This document shows positions 28,438 to 36,970 of a DNA stretch of 64,000 nt, in pieces. The DNA is taken from NCBI RefSeq assembly GCF_007995085.1, contig NZ_VOQS01000005.1, forward strand, positions 2,480,001 through 2,544,000, read 5' to 3'. The DNA comes from Paraburkholderia azotifigens (lineage in GTDB: Bacteria > Pseudomonadota > Gammaproteobacteria > Burkholderiales > Burkholderiaceae). The notes under the pieces are model-generated. The model was not told the DNA's origin. It did not search any database and saw only the letters and a program-made list of their open reading frames with translations. Every line of letters begins with the position of its first letter. Within the stretch, counting starts at the first letter, position 1. A program made the translations under genes and the position numbers.

Positions 28438-29438
28438 TCAACAATTTCATTCCACCTCCCGTCGCTCTGCATTCGGCTATGGAGACTATTGCAGGCGTTG
28501 TAGCTGCAGGAAGAATCGTCAAGTTCAGTCCAACCCATGCCTGTCCCCATCTTGACAACTATGCCGTTGAGGATGTCGCGCAATTCGTAGCGAAGAGGTC
28601 GACCGCCATTGTTTTCTTTGTACTCTCGCCGACTCGAAACTATCTCTTTGATAACGCTCCACTCACCATCGGTGAGTTTCCAGCCGTCATTCGTTGGCAG
28701 CAACCGGCTATCCCGAGTCTTCCGAGCCCTGTGATGCTGCCGCATGCCGTGCTCGAAGAAGTATCTCGTCGCTGACACCCTCGCCCATTCCACTGGAAGC
28801 TCGAGTGGTTTTAACTCCATGATCACAATGCTCCGAGCATAGAAGACATCGTCAACATAATGTCCATGCGCCGACATGAAAACCTCCGCAGCAGGGAGAT
28901 CTAGAGCAATTTTCCCAGAGCACGCAAAACGATAGATGCTATTCCAGGTACGATAAGCAGAGGGGTACGCATAAAACCAATTGAGCCGCTGAGGAACGGA
29001 GGGAGATACCCTAATCCCATATAGTGGACGCAGCGCGTCCATCTCCGTGCGAAACTCGCGCTCGTCCAGTATGGGCGAGCAAAGCTCCTCCAGCCCATTT
29101 GGCAGATAAACGTACTTGACGATTGCTACGGAATCGCTAAGGAGGGCTCGTTGGAGTAGCCAGGCTGGAACCACGACACTTGTACCTGTCGAGGGTATGC
29201 GATACACGTCATGTTGTTCGGTAACGTGTGATTTAACTCCGAAAACCGCTGCGTATTCCCGGGCCGAAGCTCGTTCCCATTCATTGAACGATGTTTTGAA
29301 GGAGATCGAGTTGCCTTTTTCTCCTCCGAGCTTCGCCTTCTTCATTTCCGTTGGAGTCAGCATTTCTGTTTGACCTGACTCCGTGACTGCAACAATCCTC
29401 AGTTTCCCATCGACCCGCACAAATCTATCAAACCACAT
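28404..29438 (-). CDS. Unknown protein with a C-terminal IS5-transposase-type HTH domain
   Basis: The 344-residue product starts at the ATG at 29438, preceded by AGGAG 8 bases upstream. Residues about 1-250 match nothing I know (mixed alpha/beta, with WFDRFVRVDGKLRIVAV at the start). Residues about 255-340 resemble the N-terminal DNA-binding part of IS5-family transposases: LTDGEWSVIKEIV, then RYELRDILNGIVVKMGTG and W-x-x-L. The IS5 transposase at 46.7 kb has DEEW and [18 protein letters not shown] in the same order. The DDE catalytic domain is missing. It follows the 414-codon gene by about 60 bases on the same strand. It may be a DNA-binding regulator or recruiter. Confidence 0.6.
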   Translation of the reverse strand: MWFDRFVRVDGKLRIVAVTESGQTEMLTPTEMKKAKLGGEKGNSISFKTSFNEWERASAREYAAVFGVKSHVTEQHDVYRIPSTGTSVVVPAWLLQRALLSDSVAIVKYVYLPNGLEELCSPILDEREFRTEMDALRPLYGIRVSPSVPQRLNWFYAYPSAYRTWNSIYRFACSGKIALDLPAAEVFMSAHGHYVDDVFYARSIVIMELKPLELPVEWARVSATRYFFEHGMRQHHRARKTRDSRLLPTNDGWKLTDGEWSVIKEIVSSRREYKENNGGRPLRYELRDILNGIVVKMGTGMGWTELDDSSCSYNACNSLHSRMQSDGRWNEIVEFLAASRGTKQ

Positions 29439-29499
29439 GATACGTCTCCTGAGTTTCATGAGACGTATAGACGTTGGTTTTAAATACGTACCTCGCAAG

Positions 29500-30708
29500 C
29501 TACCTCAGGTCGGTAATCTTGCGCTTCAACGATGCGGGGAGGCTGTTGCAGCTTGCTTCGTCCCCTGAGAGAGTATCGAGACTAACGCGGTCTTGCACAT
29601 CAGGATATTCTTTCGCGCTAGCGTTCTGCCTAAAGAGCTGCAGTAATTCGGCGAAGTGATTAAACCGATGCACGACGAGGCAACACTGCTTTGTGCCGAC
29701 ATAAAGTATCGCTCGTTCAGTGCGTGCCGTCACGAGATAGTCGAGTGTCTTTTGCGCATCGAGCCACAAGGCACCGCTTCCGAGCCGGAACAGCGCAGTG
29801 GGGGCGCTATTCGAAGTGCCGGTTGCTAAAAAGCACTTGATATCTGAGTCTGACAATCCAGTTACGTGCGGGCGCTCAAACCAGGCGTCATCGATGGTAG
29901 CAGCAAGACACATACGCTCAGTCGTATGTTCTGACAGTCCTGCAGGAAGCGCAGGGCGGTCGAGCAGAAACGCGCTATTCGCGCCGAGCTTCATCCTTCT
30001 GATTTCATCGACAAGCTCGGACGATTCTTCCGTAACATACGCGGGGCGTGTCTCGCTGTATGCCTTCGAGCGAAGATTAGCCCGTCCTCTGAGGATTTTC
30101 AGCATCTCTCGTGCGGCGACTTGAAATGCCCACGTGCCATATCCTGGAGTGACGAGCTCGCTCTCGTCGACATGATAGATGTTTTCGTCTTTTTCCATGT
30201 CGTACCATCCTTCATGGTCTGACTGCACGTTTTCATCATCCGAAAAAATAAATACATTTTTCGCTTCCAGGAACGCCAGCGTTGCTTGCAGCTGGGATGC
30301 TTCGTCTCGCGCGAAGATTTCTGCCTCGAACGCGGGAATGTTCTCCTCAGCGTTCCGCACGCATGCTTCAACCGAGTCCATCAGTCGAACCAGGCACATA
30401 ACCCTGATACCGAGAAGTTCCTTGAGATTCGCGTCGTCGATGGCAGCGGCAAGCTGGGCGTCATCTTCTTGCAGCCAAAGAAAGAGGTCGTCCGTATCTA
30501 TCGCGTGCCAAAATAACAGCGTCTCGCACTCCCAGACCCGTGCGAGTGCGGCAAAGCAGTACGCCTCCGCGCGCCGCATCAACTCTACGTATCTATCGCT
30601 CTCGGCTTGCGATATCACCACCCCTTCGTTTTCGGCTAACCATTCGAGGCGCGGTGTAGCGGAAATCAGGGAGTATTCGGGGTTGCTTTTAATCTCGTTC
30701 ATTTCCAT
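29500..30708 (-). CDS. Uncharacterised protein, partner of the HTH gene
   Basis: The 402-residue acidic protein starts near 30708 (ATG), with a second ATG 6 bases later; a GTG at 30744 has no ribosome binding site. The first half is helical (long Ala/Glu/Leu segments), the second half contains FLLDRPALPAGLSE and ERAILYVGTKQCCLVVHRFNHFAELL, which look like alpha/beta elements. There is no membrane segment or motif I recognise. It is upstream of, and probably in an operon with, the gene having the IS5-type HTH. Confidence 0.6.
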   Translation of the reverse strand: MEMNEIKSNPEYSLISATPRLEWLAENEGVVISQAESDRYVELMRRAEAYCFAALARVWECETLLFWHAIDTDDLFLWLQEDDAQLAAAIDDANLKELLGIRVMCLVRLMDSVEACVRNAEENIPAFEAEIFARDEASQLQATLAFLEAKNVFIFSDDENVQSDHEGWYDMEKDENIYHVDESELVTPGYGTWAFQVAAREMLKILRGRANLRSKAYSETRPAYVTEESSELVDEIRRMKLGANSAFLLDRPALPAGLSEHTTERMCLAATIDDAWFERPHVTGLSDSDIKCFLATGTSNSAPTALFRLGSGALWLDAQKTLDYLVTARTERAILYVGTKQCCLVVHRFNHFAELLQLFRQNASAKEYPDVQDRVSLDTLSGDEASCNSLPASLKRKITDLR

Positions 30709-31201
30709 CGGTCCGTCAGCGGCAATGCCGTGTATCAATTCCACACAACGTTGTTCGTTGCTGATGAGCTATTGTGTAGAGCGACGTTTTAGATGCGGTA
30801 CCCGGTGCGAGCTTCTGTCGGGTTGTCCATGCTTGAATGCTGGCGCGGTTGCGGACCTGAGTTAAGCTAGCCGATGTCGGCAACGTTGAAGATTCGAGAC
30901 GCGTTTCGATTCGCGGCTGGTTGGTGGCGTTGCTCAGAATGCCGGGTAGGTTTTGGTACGCTGCGCTTCAATGAATCGGAAGCCAGCGCGCAACCTCGGT
31001 CCACGGCCCCGCATTGGGGAGATTTCTGACTTCATGAGCGTCGGCCTGTGGTTGTCGAGAAACCGGGTGTCGGTTGCGCTTGCGTGAAAACCAGGCCGAG
31101 ACAGAGCCCGCGAATCACCCGGATCGACGGACGGCATGAGTTGACACAGCGCGGTGCTTGATACAAGGCGCAGCAAAAAAAGTGCTTTCACACCGTTGCA
31201 A
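30709..31201. other. Stretch without a supported gene
   Basis: About 490 bases upstream of the 402-residue gene. Open frames are short and have no likeness to proteins. The 30760-30790 part, AT-richer, may contain the promoter of the minus-strand pair. Confidence 0.4.
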
Positions 31202-32365
31202 TCATGTGGATGATGCCGCCTTGTACCCTGCAATTTCATGCATCACTTCCCGGATATATCCGACGACCTTATAGCCATCGAGTTCCAGGAAATCGAGGTA
31301 GTCGCTTTCGTCGTTTGCTTCAAGATGCTCTTCGAGCAACTCGTACAGGTCATCGTCATCGTCGGGAACCTGGTTCTCTGGCAGACTCAACAGATACGTG
31401 GCGCAGTATTCATCGAACTGGCGTGTGCCAATATCATGGGCAAGCAAGTCAGCGAAGGGATTCGAATTCGAGTCGGGTACCCGCCAGTGCGATTCCAGTT
31501 CGCACATGTACTCCGGTTGAAAGTTGTAGAGTTCCTCAAGGAAGGTCTGAGAGTTGATTCCGCGCCAGAAGCTTCCGGTCGATGTCTGGAAATTCTGCTG
31601 GATGGCACGCCTGAAATGATGCGGCATGGCCGAGGCGGGTCGGATGCCTAGCGGCAGGATTTTGCGTGCGACCTCGGCCTCGATGGATTGACTAGCCAAA
31701 TTGGGTTTCTTTGCGCTGGTTTCAGTAACGGCTGCTTGCGCTTCGTTGAAATTCGACTCGGACATAGCGACGGCAATAGCAGCTGCGCGATTTAGCGATG
31801 CTTCCTTGCACCGCATAGCGAGAGGAAATGTGACGCCATCGAGCGCGGATGCGCAGGCTTGGTAGTGTTCGACGGCCTTGGTCTTTTGTCCCGTAACGTC
31901 CAGGCAGAACGCGTGATTGAACAGCGCAAAAATGCCGCTACCAATCAGTTCGTGTCTGGAACGAGGATAGGTTTCGATTTCGGAGACGAATTTCTCCATC
32001 GAAGTGAGGCGGTTCAGGACTGTCAAGTCATCTCGCAGCAGCGCGTCGAGGCACTCTGTCACGGTATCCTCCGTAACGTCGCCCGCGCGGATCACCATCG
32101 GAATAGACGCGCCGCCGATTCGCGCACCGTAATCGCCCAGACCAGCATTGGGAGCGGCGTCGTCAAATTCGTGCGCGAAAGACCAGAACCCATGGCACCC
32201 GAAGGACGAAAATTCGCCGGAGTCGTCAAAAGTCCATGTGATCCCTTGGCGGAAGCTGGGGAAAGTTCGTTCGGCCACGTCCGGCGTGCGCATGACGAAG
32301 CCGAGCGGCGCGAGGTGTTTGACGAAGAAAGTCTGGAAAAGGGCGGTGATGATTGCTCGATTCAT
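31202..32365 (-). CDS. Uncharacterised protein
   Basis: The 387-residue soluble protein starts MNRAIITALFQTFFVKHLAPLGFVMRTP; such a start (a helix, then L-x-P-L-G-F) is reminiscent of DUF4304-type proteins, but the match is weak. The middle is helical and the end is strongly acidic (DDDDDLYELLEEHLEANDESD). No signal or membrane helix. It stands alone on the minus strand with an AT-rich upstream region. The role is unknown. Confidence 0.55.
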   Translation of the reverse strand: MNRAIITALFQTFFVKHLAPLGFVMRTPDVAERTFPSFRQGITWTFDDSGEFSSFGCHGFWSFAHEFDDAAPNAGLGDYGARIGGASIPMVIRAGDVTEDTVTECLDALLRDDLTVLNRLTSMEKFVSEIETYPRSRHELIGSGIFALFNHAFCLDVTGQKTKAVEHYQACASALDGVTFPLAMRCKEASLNRAAAIAVAMSESNFNEAQAAVTETSAKKPNLASQSIEAEVARKILPLGIRPASAMPHHFRRAIQQNFQTSTGSFWRGINSQTFLEELYNFQPEYMCELESHWRVPDSNSNPFADLLAHDIGTRQFDEYCATYLLSLPENQVPDDDDDLYELLEEHLEANDESDYLDFLELDGYKVVGYIREVMHEIAGYKAASST

Positions 32366-32975
32366 GATGCGTTCAGTTTTTGCGACGACCGTCCTCCGAT
32401 TTCTCCACGAGGAAGAAGTCGAATCGAAAGTCAGAGTAAATGTCGATTAAAGGAATGCGCAGAATGTACGGCAGCCAAATATCTGATGTCAACGTATAAA
32501 TGACCCTTTGTAATTATTATATGTGTCAAAATGACATTAAATGCCTTTGTGTAAAAATAGCAAATTCGTTGTCGCGATCCTTATCTAGGGAGGGTAGTTG
32601 AGAAAGGCAAAGTCTTCGGCGCGATTGGCTCACGGCCGTTGATGAAAGATGTCGGGTTCCGGTCGTCACCACCATCACTGGTTTCACCGGTTTCCAGCCA
32701 CGGTTCATACAGGGATTACCGAGCTGCTGGCGGTACTATGGCGGCCGCTGCTGGTGTTAGATAGCCGCCGTCTCAGCTGCCGCTGGAAGGACCGTCGTGG
32801 CATTCTGAAGGGCGTGCAAAATACGATTAAATCCTAACCGCGATTTTTTATACCGTCTAAATATTTATCGAAGACTTGGTCGAAATCGCGCAGAGAAATT
32901 TATACCTTGATTTCTATGCAATCGGTCGTTAATCTGATCTCCATTCTCGATTGACCCCGCAAAGGCAAGAATACA
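32366..32975. other. AT-rich gap with repeat-like motifs
   Basis: 610 bases without a supported gene. From about 32475 to 32575 the DNA is very AT-rich and contains AAATGACCCTTTGTAATTAT, the palindrome TGTCAAAATGACA and AAATGCCTTTGTGTAAAAAT. These spaced related motifs resemble the transposase-binding ends of Tn7/Tn5053-type elements but may merely be promoters for the two divergent genes. The rest is GC-rich non-coding DNA. Confidence 0.4.
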
Positions 32976-33656
32976 ATGTCTGTTTCGAACTTGGACCTCA
33001 AGAAATTTAACGTCTCATCTCGCATTCCACTGGGAATGATGTTGCCGGCGAGCCAATATAAGCTCCCCAACCTGCGCGGGCCCGTGCTGGAACAGATGGT
33101 CTCGTTCAATCCCAAACGCTATGTTCGAGAGAGTCGTGCAGTCTTCAATGCGTTTCCTGCTATCGGTCCAGAGATGCCCATGGTGCATTTTGTTCTTCAC
33201 CTGGGTGATGCGCGGTTAAGCTGGCTTGCCGACCCGACTGAACCAGGAGTATGGGACGCAATGGCGCAGTGGAACAAAAACGGGGTGGTTTCGATAGCCT
33301 TAAGTCGCGAGGAAACCCATATGTTCACCATTCCCTTGCGGCACAAGCTTGGAGAAGCCCCACTTGACGCCTTGCGGCGACTCAACAATAAGCCGGCATC
33401 GCATATTTTCGCCACGCAGGCTATTGAAATGTTCGAGCTGGATGTTATTGATGCGAACGAGGACCCGAAGGCGCCCCCTTCGACGTACCGACATTCCTGT
33501 CTACTGCATACGGCGAAGGTAGCGTGGGTACTGAACCGCCGGGGATACGTGACCGTCCAGCCGCGTGCCACGAGCGATACGGACGGCTTTTATGCAGAGG
33601 TGCCGCCAGCGACCAGTCATTCGCCTAAGACGGCCGAGTGCGATACCGCGCACTAA
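32976..33656 (+). CDS. Uncharacterised protein, member 1 of the WLAD/PGVW family
   Basis: The 226-residue protein starts at an ATG with AAGG upstream. Its centre reads VHFVLHLGDARLSWLADPTE, then PGVWDAMAQWNKNGVVSIAL. This core recurs in the protein at 44341 (YWLADSADPGVWAAI..KKNEEVGFML) and more weakly in that at 43667 (LSDPELWKTLGIWKQNRGLVVV), which indicates a family of related genes in this island. No known family was recognised; it is predicted soluble. The function is unknown. Confidence 0.6.
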   Translation: MSVSNLDLKKFNVSSRIPLGMMLPASQYKLPNLRGPVLEQMVSFNPKRYVRESRAVFNAFPAIGPEMPMVHFVLHLGDARLSWLADPTEPGVWDAMAQWNKNGVVSIALSREETHMFTIPLRHKLGEAPLDALRRLNNKPASHIFATQAIEMFELDVIDANEDPKAPPSTYRHSCLLHTAKVAWVLNRRGYVTVQPRATSDTDGFYAEVPPATSHSPKTAECDTAH

Positions 33657-33970
33657 CGACTCAGGCTCGATATCGGCCGAGGTCGCTATTGTGCGACTTG
33701 AGCCCGGATGTGTCCGATGGCTTGACCCGTGCGGTCGCCGACATCGCACTTGGGCTGGCAATGCGGAGGACCTTGCCTACAGGTATTTCCGGGTATCTGT
33801 CCGCGTTTGTGCCATGGGCTGAACTCATTGCGACTTGCGGCGAGCTTCTGAAACCGACCGAAACTCTGCCAATTCGCTACGAGGTTGACGAGTTTCCTGC
33901 CGACGGTGTCTTCTTGGCTCTGAGCGAGCGATTCGACAAGTTGGGTGTGGGTGCCCCGTCAGTCGTCTGA
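33638..33970 (+). CDS. Possible small protein
   Basis: A frame of 110 codons overlaps the end of the preceding gene. A GTG start at 33638 or a TTG near 33688, with GAGG upstream, are possible. The C-terminal 60 residues (YLSAFVPWAELIATCGELLKP, FPADGVFLALSERFDKLGV) have a plausible protein composition. There is no family likeness. Confidence is low. Confidence 0.3.
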   Translation: MRYRALTTQARYRPRSLLCDLSPDVSDGLTRAVADIALGLAMRRTLPTGISGYLSAFVPWAELIATCGELLKPTETLPIRYEVDEFPADGVFLALSERFDKLGVGAPSVV

Positions 33971-34060
33971 TGGACTGAAACTATTGGCCAACCGCTGCTG
34001 GATTTACGCAGCGAGCCGATGGCGAGGGTATCGACCCAAAAAGGGCTCATTCACGTGAAA

Positions 34061-34082
34061 AAGCCCGCTCGAAAGCGGGCTT
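34061..34082 (-). terminator. Rho-independent terminator of the HU-like gene
   Basis: A perfect 9-bp stem AAGCCCGCT/AGCGGGCTT with a CGAA loop is followed, in the minus direction, by a T run (34058-34062 as A on the plus strand). It lies 22 bases after the HU-like gene. Confidence 0.85.
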
Positions 34083-34103
34083 CGAAAACTTGCGTTACTG
34101 CAT

Positions 34104-34523
34104 TCAGGCTGCTGCGTCTTTCAGCTTCTTCAGGGGGCGCACCTTCAAACGCACGGTTGCGGGTTTGGCGTCAAACCAACGCTCCTCGCCCGTGAACGGA
34201 TCCTTGCCGAAACGCTTCTTCTTTGCCGGTACTTGCTGCACACCAATCTTGAGCAGACCGGATAGTGTGAATTCTCCGGCGCCCTTCTTGTGAACCGAAC
34301 CGAGGATCGTTTCTTCCAGAGCTGCGAGAATAGCCTTGGCCTGCTTCGGCTCAACGCCGGCCTGCGTAGCAACGTGGGTCGCGAGGGAGGCCTTGGTGAA
34401 CTGTTCCTTCAGCGGCTTCAGCGGCGCTCTTGCGACTGCAGCTTTTTTGGCCGGCGCTGCTTTCTTTGCTACGGGTTTTGCCGCGGCCTTCTTGGCTGCT
34501 GGTTTTGCGGTCTTCGTTGCCAT
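34104..34523 (-). CDS. HU/IHF-family histone-like DNA-binding protein
   Basis: The 139-residue protein has a 45-residue Ala/Lys tail at its N-terminus (repeats of PAAKKAA) followed by a bacterial HU-type domain (KEQFTKASLATHVATQAGVEPKQAKAILAALEETI, then F.GLLKIGVQQVPAKKKRFGKDPFTGE). The fold forms dimers that bend DNA. The start ATG at 34523 has AGAGGA upstream and gives the typical KxAKP tail; an upstream in-frame start is less likely. A clear terminator follows. It may help to package the island or act as an accessory factor for recombination. Confidence 0.9.
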   Translation of the reverse strand: MATKTAKPAAKKAAAKPVAKKAAPAKKAAVARAPLKPLKEQFTKASLATHVATQAGVEPKQAKAILAALEETILGSVHKKGAGEFTLSGLLKIGVQQVPAKKKRFGKDPFTGEERWFDAKPATVRLKVRPLKKLKDAAA

Positions 34524-35049
34524 CGACTTCCTCTCATTTTTCAGGTTTAGAGAACCGCTTAAGACGGCACACGACGCCACGCGTTACTGTGCCGTCTTAA
34601 GCTGAGTGCTAGCGTAGCAATGGTTGATTCACTTCGCAAGCAGGCGAGCCTATAAAACAAGGGTTTTTTCATTTTATGGATCACGAAGAGGGCGATGATG
34701 GCTTCATATCACGGTGCGCGGGCAAGACCTGAATCCGCTGAAATTCACCTGCTATCAGGCGTGAATAAAACAAACCTGTTGATGGGATTTCTGCTTCGTT
34801 GAGTGTGGTGATTCTGGTATCGGCGATGACTAGCTAGGCCAGATACCGTCAACGGCGCCATTTCAAGGCTGCATCGTGAATTAGGCTTCCTTTGGCGCAC
34901 CAAGTCTGCTTAGGGCGGCCGCGCGCGACGCAATCGCTGATGTGACGGACACATCGAGAATATCGAACGGGGGGACACCGAAGGTATAGGCGCTGCCGTA
35001 GCGTGTTGTGCGCTCGTGCATAGCGAAACATGGTGGCTATGGGAGGCGC
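34524..35049. other. Stretch without a supported gene
   Basis: About 525 bases upstream of the HU-like gene. No coding frame is convincing. It includes the promoter for the HU-like gene in the AT-rich part near 34600-34680. Two imperfect motifs ATTCACTTCGCAAGCAGG and ATTCACCTGCTATCAGG were noted at 34629 and 34741; meaning unknown. Confidence 0.4.
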
Positions 35050-35922
35050 CTATGTCGGGGATGCTACGGTCCTTCTTTTCAAATCCTGAAGGGTAACCCC
35101 GTCCGCATTTTTCCAGTCGAGCCACCCGTTGCACGTGGTCCCGCAAACCACAGCCGACGCCCCGCTAGGAGAAGTGAAGAGAACGTCTTCGTTGAATACG
35201 AGTACGCCATCGCGCAATGCGATTTTCCCCTGTTGAAGGAGACCCTCTCGAAGCCGGAAGAACGAATGTCCCTGGAACCCACGTCCGACTTCGGCTTTCC
35301 CTACCGAGTCCTTATACACAACGAATCCTTCATCCGTATAGCAGCCGCGAGCCATTGAGCCGGAGCGCCTGCAAAACAGCGTGTCGTCTTGAGACTCGCC
35401 ACTCGTGGGCTTGGCAACCGGCTCGAAAATTGGGTAGCCGAGTGATGTGACCAAGGTTCGTGCAGATTCGAAGAGTTCCATGCAGTCAGCAGCGAGAGGC
35501 AGAGGCGTGTGCGACCTTGTCCCTTCATTGCGGTTCTCGGTTATGTAGCGACCGGCATTTTTTGACGCTTGAATGAACAGATTCTCAAGGTAGAGTACGT
35601 GAGTGGAGGTGAGGCTTTCCGTCTTCGTCGTGAGGACGAGGGCACGCTGCCAGAAGTCTTTCTCCTTGTTGTGCGCGTGTAGACGCGACCGCACGTCGCC
35701 GCTCTGCCCAATGTATATCTGAGTGCCGGCACCATCCTCCTGTTCGCCTATCAGGAAATAGAGTGACATCCGTTCACTCTCATCCATCGCCAGAAAGTCT
35801 GCAAGCCGGCTTCTTGGAACATCGATAGCCTGCACGATACGAGTAGTGATTTCGGCCATCCGGATGCCACGCGGGTCACCGTTCGGAAGGAAGATTTGAA
35901 TGGTTTGGGGACGGTAAGTCAT
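35050..35922 (-). CDS. GIY-YIG nuclease-domain protein with DUF4357-like C-terminus
   Basis: The 290-residue protein starts at the ATG at 35922 with GAGG upstream. The GIY-YIG-like signature is spread over residues about 50-105 (MSLYFLIGEQEDGAGTQIYIGQSGDVRSRL; catalytic-type Tyr and Arg and later Glu-Asn in YLENLFI). The C-terminal part ends with WLDWKNADGVTLQDL, as in DUF4357-type domains (substrate or partner contact). It is the next minus-strand gene after tniQ, 165 bases on, and is probably cargo of the Tn7-like element. Nuclease activity was not proven and it may act as an anti-phage or restriction enzyme. Confidence 0.75.
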   Translation of the reverse strand: MTYRPQTIQIFLPNGDPRGIRMAEITTRIVQAIDVPRSRLADFLAMDESERMSLYFLIGEQEDGAGTQIYIGQSGDVRSRLHAHNKEKDFWQRALVLTTKTESLTSTHVLYLENLFIQASKNAGRYITENRNEGTRSHTPLPLAADCMELFESARTLVTSLGYPIFEPVAKPTSGESQDDTLFCRRSGSMARGCYTDEGFVVYKDSVGKAEVGRGFQGHSFFRLREGLLQQGKIALRDGVLVFNEDVLFTSPSGASAVVCGTTCNGWLDWKNADGVTLQDLKRRTVASPT

Positions 35923-36086
35923 AGGGCCTCTAAGTGACCGCGACAGCTCGCTTTGTCTGGAATTGCGACGCTGCAATGCGTAGTCACTTGAGTAGCGACC
36001 GGATTTTATCCGGGGGAGGCGGGGCTGCGAATCTGGGCCATGGGACAACGATTTCCGACGATCTCACGGTCAACGTCCTAGAATGA

Positions 36087-36968
36087 CTAGAATGACACAA
36101 GGTGATCGAAAAGGATGTTCAAGAGGATGTGCTTCGTGGTGTTGAAAGGAAACCTTGAGGAAATCAAAGGCACGGATCTGCGGGGATCCAAAATGACACT
36201 TCGTCGCACGACGACCCAGTCGAAATTCACGCGGGAAAGGTACTCTGGTCCGTAGAATGCCTTGAGCGCGGCGAACACTGGATTCTCAGATGGATCGGAG
36301 AGATGTGTGCCGGCAAGCATCTGCAATAGTTGGCTGTATTTCGAAACCTGAGCTTCCACGCTCCATGTCCGCCCTTGGAGGCATTCCAACGAAGCGGACG
36401 AGACCTCCTCAGTCAGCAGGGAGGCTATAGCCTGGTCTGCGGTCTTGCTCGGCATTTCTGCCGGGAGAGCGTCGCGAATGGATGACAGCAGTACTTGGGC
36501 CTCACGCAAGGGATGTTGGTGGATGCGGCAACTGAATATTCCCGGAAGCAGGTGTTGCCGGTGCCAGTAAGGTTCACCATACTGTTTCGCGTCCTCGGCC
36601 GCACAATCATCGCAATAGCGGACGAAAAACTGCCTTTGCCGAACGTCACCCGCAAGGTAGTTGAATTTCGTGAGCAAGCTGGCTGAGAATTCCAGTTCAA
36701 TCGAATGATGCAAAACATCTCTCACCGCTGGCGACATAAATGCGACCACGTAGGGGAAAAACGTATGGCGATACAACAAGTCATTGAGCGGGATCCGGGT
36801 CAACCTGGAAAGCGCCGACAGCCCAAACGGTCGAACGAAGTTGATCTGTCCGGGATTCACTCTCAGGTAGTGGCGAATGAACGAGGGCAGGTCGTAACCT
36901 ATGTGGCGAGCCGCCCGTATCAGCAGACTTGCGGTTGGCTCGTCTGGATACGGGCGCGGAAAGTACAC
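36087..36968 (-). CDS. tniQ: TniQ/TnsD-like target selection protein
   Basis: The 293-residue protein starts MYFPRPYPDEPTASLLIRAARHIG, the start typical of the TniQ family, and has a zinc-binding type segment FFVRYCDDCAAED...YGEPYWHRQHLLPGIFSCRIHQHPL. TniQ links TnsC to the chosen target. It is shorter than Tn7 TnsD (about 500 residues), more like TniQ of Tn5053- or CAST-type elements. The start is GTG and follows the tnsC stop within a few bases, so the last gene of the tnsABC-tniQ operon is translationally coupled. Confidence 0.85.
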   Translation of the reverse strand: MYFPRPYPDEPTASLLIRAARHIGYDLPSFIRHYLRVNPGQINFVRPFGLSALSRLTRIPLNDLLYRHTFFPYVVAFMSPAVRDVLHHSIELEFSASLLTKFNYLAGDVRQRQFFVRYCDDCAAEDAKQYGEPYWHRQHLLPGIFSCRIHQHPLREAQVLLSSIRDALPAEMPSKTADQAIASLLTEEVSSASLECLQGRTWSVEAQVSKYSQLLQMLAGTHLSDPSENPVFAALKAFYGPEYLSRVNFDWVVVRRSVILDPRRSVPLISSRFPFNTTKHILLNILFDHLVSF

Positions 36969-36970
36969 GT

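Noticed and set aside
28320..28775. Plus-strand frame with repeated MLLFCSATRGKK
   Set aside because: The repeated peptide is only the 41-bp tandem duplication read in the other direction.
30934..31239. Minus-strand frame of 101 codons
   Set aside because: No start signal or likeness; overlaps the end of another gene.
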